Below, in pieces: positions 1-3,782 of a stretch of 5,616 nt of DNA (the first letter of the stretch is position 1; each line of letters opens with the position of its first letter). This DNA is from Paracoccaceae bacterium (GTDB lineage Bacteria > Pseudomonadota > Alphaproteobacteria > Rhodobacterales > Rhodobacteraceae): positions 1 to 5,616 of the forward strand of contig SKOX01000475.1 of NCBI GenBank assembly GCA_007119835.1. Reading direction: 5' to 3'. The notes beneath the pieces were generated by a model. It saw nothing but the letters and a program-made list of their open reading frames with translations. It did not search any database and was not told the DNA's origin. Position numbers and translations under genes: made by a program.

Positions 1-1
1 C

Positions 2-700
2 ATCCTCGAATGGACCGAGGTCACGATCGTCAGCGACGATCCGGCGAAGGGGCTCGGGCGGATCGAACGGGAGGGCCTTCTCCTCGGGCAGATGCAGGCG
101 CTGCTGCCGCAGGCCGAGAGCCGGGTGGATCTGGTGTCGGCCTATCTCGTTCCGGGCACGGTGGGGACGGAACTGCTCGCCGACCTCGCGCGCTCCGGCG
201 TCGCCGTGCGGCTCGTGACCAACGCGCTCGAGGCGACCGACGTGCTCCCGGTGCACAGCGGCTGGATCAGGTACCGGCCGCAGCTTCTCGAGGCCGGCGT
301 GACGATCCTGGAACTGCGCGCGCGGCCCGGCTGGGCGCAGGGTCAAGGGATCGCCGAGCTCTTCGCCGGGTCGAGCGCCAGCCTCCATGCCAAGACGCTG
401 GCCGTGGACGAGGCCCGCATCTTCATCGGCTCGTTCAACTTCGATCCGCGCGCGGCCGCCCTCAACACCGAGATGGGCGTGCTGATCGAGAGCCCGGCCA
501 TCGCCGCGGAGCTGACGCGGAGGCTCGACCGCCAGGACGCGGTCTACGAGGTGCGTCGCGCCGCTGACGGTTCGCTGCGCTGGCTGGAAGCCCGCGAGAC
601 GGGCGAGGTGATCGAGCACCGGACGGAACCCAACGCCGGCATCGTCCAGCGAGGGCTCGTCCGGTTTCTGAGCTGGCTGCCGATCGAGCGGCTGCTGTGA
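2..700 (+). CDS. Phospholipase D family protein, ClsC-type cardiolipin synthase-like (5' partial)
   Basis: This is the C-terminal 232 residues of a PLD-superfamily protein; the reading frame is open from base 2, so the start lies outside the window and the ATG at 92 is only an internal methionine. The second HKD motif is intact: His, Lys and Asp of HAKTLAVD at 386-409, followed by GSFNFDPR and NTEMG, the usual active-site surroundings. Upstream, the stretch VTNALEATDV...VHSGWIRYR closely resembles the ClsC (YmdC) branch of bacterial cardiolipin synthases. Members of this family form a phosphohistidine intermediate and transfer phosphatidyl groups between phospholipids at the inner membrane; ClsC of E. 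coli joins phosphatidylglycerol and phosphatidylethanolamine. The first HKD motif should lie in the missing half. PLD family membership is very secure. The exact substrate is inference, since some relatives act as phospholipases. The next gene begins 110 bp downstream on the same strand. Confidence 0.9.
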   Translation: MLEWTEVTIVSDDPAKGLGRIEREGLLLGQMQALLPQAESRVDLVSAYLVPGTVGTELLADLARSGVAVRLVTNALEATDVLPVHSGWIRYRPQLLEAGVTILELRARPGWAQGQGIAELFAGSSASLHAKTLAVDEARIFIGSFNFDPRAAALNTEMGVLIESPAIAAELTRRLDRQDAVYEVRRAADGSLRWLEARETGEVIEHRTEPNAGIVQRGLVRFLSWLPIERLL

Positions 701-797
701 GCGAGGCAGACGCGGACGTGCGACTCAGCGGCCTGCCGGTGGGGCCCGGACGCAGAATGCCGCAGCCCGCCCGGCGTCGGCCCCCGGCGCGAGAGAG

Positions 798-803
798 AAA
801 AGG
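798..803 (+). promoter_or_regulatory. Ribosome binding site of the HdeD-like gene
   Basis: AAAAGG sits 7 nt before the ATG at 811, inside a purine-rich run (gagagagaaaagg) that stands out in GC-rich surroundings. It decides the start: the same frame stays open back to a GTG at 697, but that GTG overlaps the stop of the PLD gene and would add 38 arginine/proline-rich residues ahead of the first membrane segment. Confidence 0.6.
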
Positions 804-810
804 CAAGCGA

Positions 811-1167
811 ATGAAGCACGGGTTTCTGTGGATGCTGGCGGGCTTCCTGTCGCTCGCGGCCGGCCTCGTCGCGCTGCTCAACCCGTTCGCGGCGACGCTC
901 GCGGCCGAGGTCCTGATCGGCGCGCTGTTCGGTGCGACCGGCATCCTCACCATCGCGACGGCCCTGAACGAAGCGGCCGCGGGCCGCCGGCTCCTCGGCT
1001 TCGGCCTGGGCATCCTCATGATCGCCCTCGGGGCCAGCCTCGTCATCGACCCCCTGCGCGGTATGCTGGAACTCACCGTTTTTGCCGCGCTGCTGCTCGT
1101 GGTTCTGTCGAACGGGATCTCGCTGATCGCGCTGGCGCTCGACCGCAGGGGCCGGGCCGATGCTTGA
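811..1167 (+). CDS. HdeD/DUF308-like small membrane protein
   Basis: A 118-residue, very hydrophobic protein with about four membrane segments (roughly residues 5-24, 30-51, 61-80 and 87-109), short loops and a basic C-terminal tail (DRRGRADA). The pattern of an opening helix ending in LLNPF, a second helix, and a later helix ending in a charged/proline turn (VIDPLRG) resembles the HdeD / DUF308 repeat. HdeD of E. coli is an inner-membrane acid-resistance protein of about 190 residues with six segments, so this one is markedly shorter, matching about one and a half repeats. The ATG at 811 is chosen for its ribosome binding site. The stop overlaps the next start by 8 bp, so it is probably co-translated with the AI-2E family gene. 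The molecular function of the family is not well defined; a role in acid or envelope stress is inference. A generic small membrane protein is the alternative. Confidence 0.75.
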   Translation: MKHGFLWMLAGFLSLAAGLVALLNPFAATLAAEVLIGALFGATGILTIATALNEAAAGRRLLGFGLGILMIALGASLVIDPLRGMLELTVFAALLLVVLSNGISLIALALDRRGRADA

Positions 1168-2299
1168 CGCCCCGGGACAGGACCGTGGCCCTCCCTCCCC
1201 GGAGGAGCCGCACGGCCCCCGTGCGGATCCGGCTCAGACGGATCCGCTGCGCGTGCTGCTGGGGCTGGTGCTGGCGCTGTTCCTCGCGGTTCTGGTAGGG
1301 CACATCCTCGTCGTCGGGCAGGCGCTGATCCTGCCGATCGTCATCGCCGTCATCGTCGTCTACATCCTCGTCACGGCGAGCCAGTGGATCGCGCGGCAGC
1401 CCGGCGGCCGAATGCTGCCGGACTGGCTGCGCCAGGTCCTGGTGATCGCTGCCTTCACCCTGATGATGGCGCTGCTCGCCGGGGTCGTGGCCTCCACGGC
1501 AAGCCAGCTCGCGCTGCGGGTGCCGGTCTATCACGCCAACCTGACCGCCCTGGTTCACGACGCCTCCGCCGCACTTGGCCGTCAGGTGGCGCCCGACCTC
1601 GCGGCCGGCTGGTCTTCGCTGACCACGGGGTTGTCGCTGGACGCGCTCGCGCTCCACGTGCTCGGCTCCTTCGCCTCGTTCGGCGGCGTGCTGTTCATGG
1701 TGGTGATCTATGCCGGCTTCCTGATCGGCGAGCGCTCCGGCTTCTCTGCGAAGCTCGCCGCCGCCCTGCCGGGCGAGGGCGCGTCACGCACGGCGCGCCT
1801 GGTCGCCGAGATCAACGGGACGATCGGGAACTACCTGGCGATCAAGACGCTCATCAACGCAATCCTCGGCCTGATGTCCTTCGTCATCCTCCGGGCGTTC
1901 GGGGTCGACTTCGCGATCTTCTGGGCAGTCCTGATCGCGCTGCTCAACTACATCCCCTATGTCGGCTCCTATCTCGGCGTGTTTTTTCCCGTGGTGCTGT
2001 CGCTGCTGCAGTTCGGCTCGTTTCCGCTGACCCTCGCCCTCGCCGGGCTGCTGGTGGCGGCCCAGATCTGGGTCGGGAACGTCCTCGAGCCGCGCATGAT
2101 CGGCAGGAAGGTCAACATGTCGCCCTTCGTGGTGCTCGTCGCGGTCTCGATCTGGTCCGCGCTCTGGGGCGTCCCGGGCGCGATCCTGGCCATCCCGCTC
2201 ACGTCGATCCTCGTCATCATCCTTGCCGGCTTCGCGGCCACCCGCCCGCTTGCGATCCTGATGTCGAACGACGTCACCTCGGTCGGGGACGCGGGATGA
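1160..2299 (+). CDS. AI-2E family transporter (PerM/TqsA type)
   Basis: A 379-residue polytopic inner-membrane protein of normal family length (about 350-380). Hydrophobic segments lie near residues 30-48, 51-71, 92-113, 168-190, 226-246, 250-281, 287-306 and 322-361. Family hallmarks are in the C-terminal half: NYIPYVGSYLG (263-273), GNVLEPRMIGRKVNMSP (306-322) and LWGVPGAILAIPL (335-347), equivalent to the conserved signatures of AI-2E_transport proteins. Some members export autoinducer-2 (TqsA) and others act as ion/proton antiporters, so the substrate here cannot be read from sequence. The ATG at 1160 overlaps the preceding stop (ATGCTTGA) and has an AGGGG 8 nt upstream. The first 28 residues are polar, proline-rich and carry more A/T at third codon positions than the rest. 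A GTG at 1253 (residue 32), just before the first membrane helix, is a less likely alternative start. The stop overlaps the next gene as ATGA. Confidence 0.92.
   Translation: MLDAPGQDRGPPSPEEPHGPRADPAQTDPLRVLLGLVLALFLAVLVGHILVVGQALILPIVIAVIVVYILVTASQWIARQPGGRMLPDWLRQVLVIAAFTLMMALLAGVVASTASQLALRVPVYHANLTALVHDASAALGRQVAPDLAAGWSSLTTGLSLDALALHVLGSFASFGGVLFMVVIYAGFLIGERSGFSAKLAAALPGEGASRTARLVAEINGTIGNYLAIKTLINAILGLMSFVILRAFGVDFAIFWAVLIALLNYIPYVGSYLGVFFPVVLSLLQFGSFPLTLALAGLLVAAQIWVGNVLEPRMIGRKVNMSPFVVLVAVSIWSALWGVPGAILAIPLTSILVIILAGFAATRPLAILMSNDVTSVGDAG
1208..1247 (+). repeat. Two overlapping perfect inverted repeats, mutually exclusive hairpins
   Basis: Hairpin A pairs CCGCACGG (1208-1215) with CCGTGCGG (1219-1226) around a 3-nt CCC loop. 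Hairpin B pairs GCGGATCCG (1223-1231) with CGGATCCGC (1239-1247) around a 7-nt loop. They share bases 1223-1226, so an RNA cannot form both fully at once. The palindrome CGGATCCG also occurs twice as a direct repeat (1224-1231 and 1239-1246). The stretch lies within codons 17-30 of the AI-2E family gene, in its non-membrane leader. No T-tract follows either stem, so a simple intrinsic terminator is unlikely. The repeats are seen directly; a regulatory role is inference. Confidence 0.5.
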
Positions 2300-2625
2300 G
2301 CAATCCGCTGAGCGATCTATGGCGCGGCCTCACGGCGGCGTTCCGCGACAACCGCGTCAGGGGCCTCCTCGCGTTCGTCTTCAGCCTGATCGCTCTGGCG
2401 ACGCTCTTCTTCGCGACGATCGAGGGATGGAGCTATGTCGATGCGCTGTACTTCGCCGTGATGACGATCGCGACGGTCGGATATGGCGATCTGACCCCGG
2501 CCACCACGGCGGGCAAGCTCGGCGCCGTCGTCTACGTCATCGTCGGCCTCGGGATCTTCGTCGCCGCGGTCACCGCGATCGCCGATGCGGTCATCGCCCA
2601 GCGCGACCGGGACGCGGACAAATGA
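2296..2625 (+). CDS. Two-transmembrane potassium channel (Ion_trans_2)
   Basis: A 109-residue channel subunit with the minimal KcsA-like layout: a cytoplasmic amphipathic start, a first membrane helix (about 23-43), a pore helix (about 47-59), the K+ selectivity filter TVGYGD (60-65), and a second membrane helix (about 74-100) ending in a charged tail (QRDRDADK). Four subunits would form one pore in the inner membrane and conduct K+ passively. There is no RCK/TrkA-N or cyclic-nucleotide domain, so gating must come from the membrane, pH or a partner. The ATG overlaps the stop of the AI-2E family gene by 4 bp (ATGA), indicating translational coupling; a GGGGAC shortly upstream is only a weak ribosome binding site. 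It is the last recognisable gene of the + strand operon. K+ channel assignment is firm; the physiological role (membrane potential, osmotic or acid response) is inference. Confidence 0.93.
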   Translation: MSNPLSDLWRGLTAAFRDNRVRGLLAFVFSLIALATLFFATIEGWSYVDALYFAVMTIATVGYGDLTPATTAGKLGAVVYVIVGLGIFVAAVTAIADAVIAQRDRDADK

Positions 2626-2662
2626 ACCAGCGCGCGGCACTCCGCCTCCAGCGCCTCTTCCG

Positions 2663-2699
2663 CGATGAGCCTCATCGGGCGCCGCCCGCCGGTCGGGCG
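2663..2699. terminator. Possible bidirectional terminator hairpins between convergent operons
   Basis: Two small perfect inverted repeats lie in the 139-bp gap between the channel stop and the solo receiver stop. CGATGAG (2663-2669) is complementary to CTCATCG (2671-2677), realistically a 5-bp stem with a 5-nt loop. CGCCCG (2683-2688) is complementary to CGGGCG (2694-2699) with a 5-nt loop. Neither is followed by a T-run on either strand, so a classic intrinsic terminator is not shown. Position between convergent genes is the main argument. Confidence 0.25.
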
Positions 2700-2764
2700 A
2701 CGCGAGGCGCGCCCCGCGATCGGCTCGCTCGGCGCCTGGCGAATGCGCCGTCATCTGTCCCGGA

Positions 2765-3127
2765 TCATAGCCGCAACAGCAGGGCGTTGACTTCGGCCGG
2801 ATCGAGCGGCTTGGTCAGATAGGCAGCGGCCCCGGCCTTGAGGCAGCGGTCGCGGAGGCCTGGCGCATCGCGAGCGGTCATCACCACCACCGCCGGCGGA
2901 TCGCCGCGCCGTCTTATCGCGACGAGCGCATCGACCCCGCAGATGCCGGGCATGTGCAGGTCGAGAAGAACGCAGCCGCAGCGGTCGCAGGGCACCTCGG
3001 CGAGAAACGCGTCGGCCGAAGCATAAGCCGACGCCCGAAAGCCCAGAGCCCGCACCAGGCGGATGAGGGCGCGCCGGACGCCGTCATCGTCGTCGACGAT
3101 CGCGATGCTTCGCGAGGCTTCCGTCAT
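2765..3127 (-). CDS. Stand-alone receiver-domain response regulator
   Basis: A 120-residue single-domain receiver with every catalytic position present: acidic residues D12 and D13 (VDDDD), phosphoacceptor D56 in VLLDLHMPG, T84 in VMTARD, aromatic switch Y103 and K106 in YLTKP. The protein ends 14 residues after the lysine, so the last helix is slightly short and there is no output domain. It should accept phosphate from a kinase and act by protein contact, as a phosphate sink, a relay intermediate (Spo0F/DivK-like) or a CheY-like effector. It is the third gene of the operon, 43 bp after the FixJ-type regulator, and its receiver resembles that one (shared SA-AFLA segment, GC-LDL-PG around the phosphoacceptor), suggesting duplication and loss of the DNA-binding part. 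Unusual are cysteines 47 and 50, which with C52 make CxxCxC just before the phosphorylation strand. The start is the only suitable codon, but its ribosome binding site is distant. Confidence 0.9.
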   Translation of the reverse strand: MTEASRSIAIVDDDDGVRRALIRLVRALGFRASAYASADAFLAEVPCDRCGCVLLDLHMPGICGVDALVAIRRRGDPPAVVVMTARDAPGLRDRCLKAGAAAYLTKPLDPAEVNALLLRL

Positions 3128-3129
3128 GA

Positions 3130-3159
3130 CGCCGAGCCCGGCGGTTCGCGCGCCTCCTT
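3130..3159 (-). promoter_or_regulatory. Distant Shine-Dalgarno with spacer hairpin before the solo receiver
   Basis: On the minus strand a perfect AAGGAGG (complement of 3153-3159) lies 25 nt upstream of the ATG at 3127, far beyond normal spacing. Inside the spacer is a perfect 5-bp stem with a 4-nt loop, CGCCG-GGCT-CGGCG (3130-3143). If it folds, the effective distance falls to 11 nt (9 before the stem plus 2 after). No in-frame start codon lies between the AAGGAGG and the ATG. The elements are directly visible; that the hairpin bridges the ribosome binding site is inference, with phage T4 gene 38 as a known precedent. Confidence 0.45.
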
Positions 3160-3170
3160 GGAAAACGCCG

Positions 3171-3782
3171 TCATGCCCCGCGGCCGACGACCAGCCGGAT
3201 GAGGTCGGCCGCCGTCCGCGCCGCCATCTTCCGCATCACGCGGCTCCGGTGGATCTTGACCGTCTTCTCGGCGGCGCCGATGTCGGCGGCGATCTGCTTG
3301 TTGAGCCGGCCAGCGACCACGCGATCGAGCACCTGCCGCTCGCGCGGGGTGAGCGTGGCGAGGCGCCGGTCGATCTCGGCCTCGCTCTGCCGTGCTGCGC
3401 GGCTCGCGGCATCCCGGCGCAGCGCCTCCGCGACCGCGGCGAGCAGCGCTTCGGGCTCGACGGGCTTCGTGAGGAAATCGACGGCGCCCGCCTTCATCGC
3501 CCGCACGCTCGCAGGCACGTCGCCCCTGGCGGTGAGAAAGACCACCGGGCGCGCGGCCGCGCCGGTCAGGCTCGCCTGGATGCCGAAGCCGTCCATTCCC
3601 GGCAGGCCCAGGTCGAGGACGGCGCAGCCGTGCTCCTCCGGGTCGTGGCGGGCCAGGAACGCCTCGGCGCTGCCGTGGGCCTCGCAGCGGTGACCGGCGC
3701 CCCTGAGCAGGCGCGAGAGCGCCGACAGGATCGAGGGGTCGTCGTCGACGAGGTGGACGACGGGCGGGGCGCGCTCGCTCAT
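3171..3782 (-). CDS. FixJ/NarL-family DNA-binding response regulator
   Basis: A 203-residue two-domain regulator, the normal length for FixJ relatives. The receiver spans about residues 7-122 with acidic pair D13/D14, phosphoacceptor D57 in AVLDLGLPGMDG, T84 in FLTARGD and K106 in FLTKP. A linker leads to a LuxR/GerE-type helix-turn-helix (about 141-200): LTPRERQ (144-150), then the recognition region LNKQIAADIG and EKTVKIHRSRVMRKM, closely matching FixJ, NodW and TtrR-type proteins. After phosphorylation by the neighbouring kinase it should dimerise and control transcription, often with sigma-70 or sigma-54 era targets in this family; targets here are unknown. The start ATG overlaps the kinase stop as ATGA, and there is no convincing Shine-Dalgarno of its own, so translation is probably coupled. 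The same frame stays open far upstream through the kinase gene, but that extension encodes arginine-rich nonsense. Assignment is firm. Confidence 0.95.
   Translation of the reverse strand: MSERAPPVVHLVDDDPSILSALSRLLRGAGHRCEAHGSAEAFLARHDPEEHGCAVLDLGLPGMDGFGIQASLTGAAARPVVFLTARGDVPASVRAMKAGAVDFLTKPVEPEALLAAVAEALRRDAASRAARQSEAEIDRRLATLTPRERQVLDRVVAGRLNKQIAADIGAAEKTVKIHRSRVMRKMAARTAADLIRLVVGRGA

Noticed and set aside
701..797. Possible terminator or promoter in the gap between the PLD-like and HdeD-like genes
   Set aside because: Several GC-rich partial repeats are present, but no perfect stem with a T-tract and no convincing -35/-10 pair could be defined by eye.
697..810. GTG at 697 as start of the HdeD-like gene
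   Set aside because: The extra 38 residues are arginine/proline-rich and precede a normal N-terminal membrane helix; the ATG at 811 has a clear AAAAGG at correct spacing.
1384..2295. Extension of the potassium channel frame upstream through the AI-2E family gene
   Set aside because: The upstream part is an arginine-rich shadow frame; the channel's own ATG at 2296 overlaps the previous stop and gives a complete two-TM channel.
2317..2754. A 145-codon minus-strand frame opposite the channel gene, downstream of the solo receiver, considered as a remnant DNA-binding domain
   Set aside because: The translation is Arg/Asp/Gly-rich with no helix-turn-helix pattern and mostly mirrors the channel gene.
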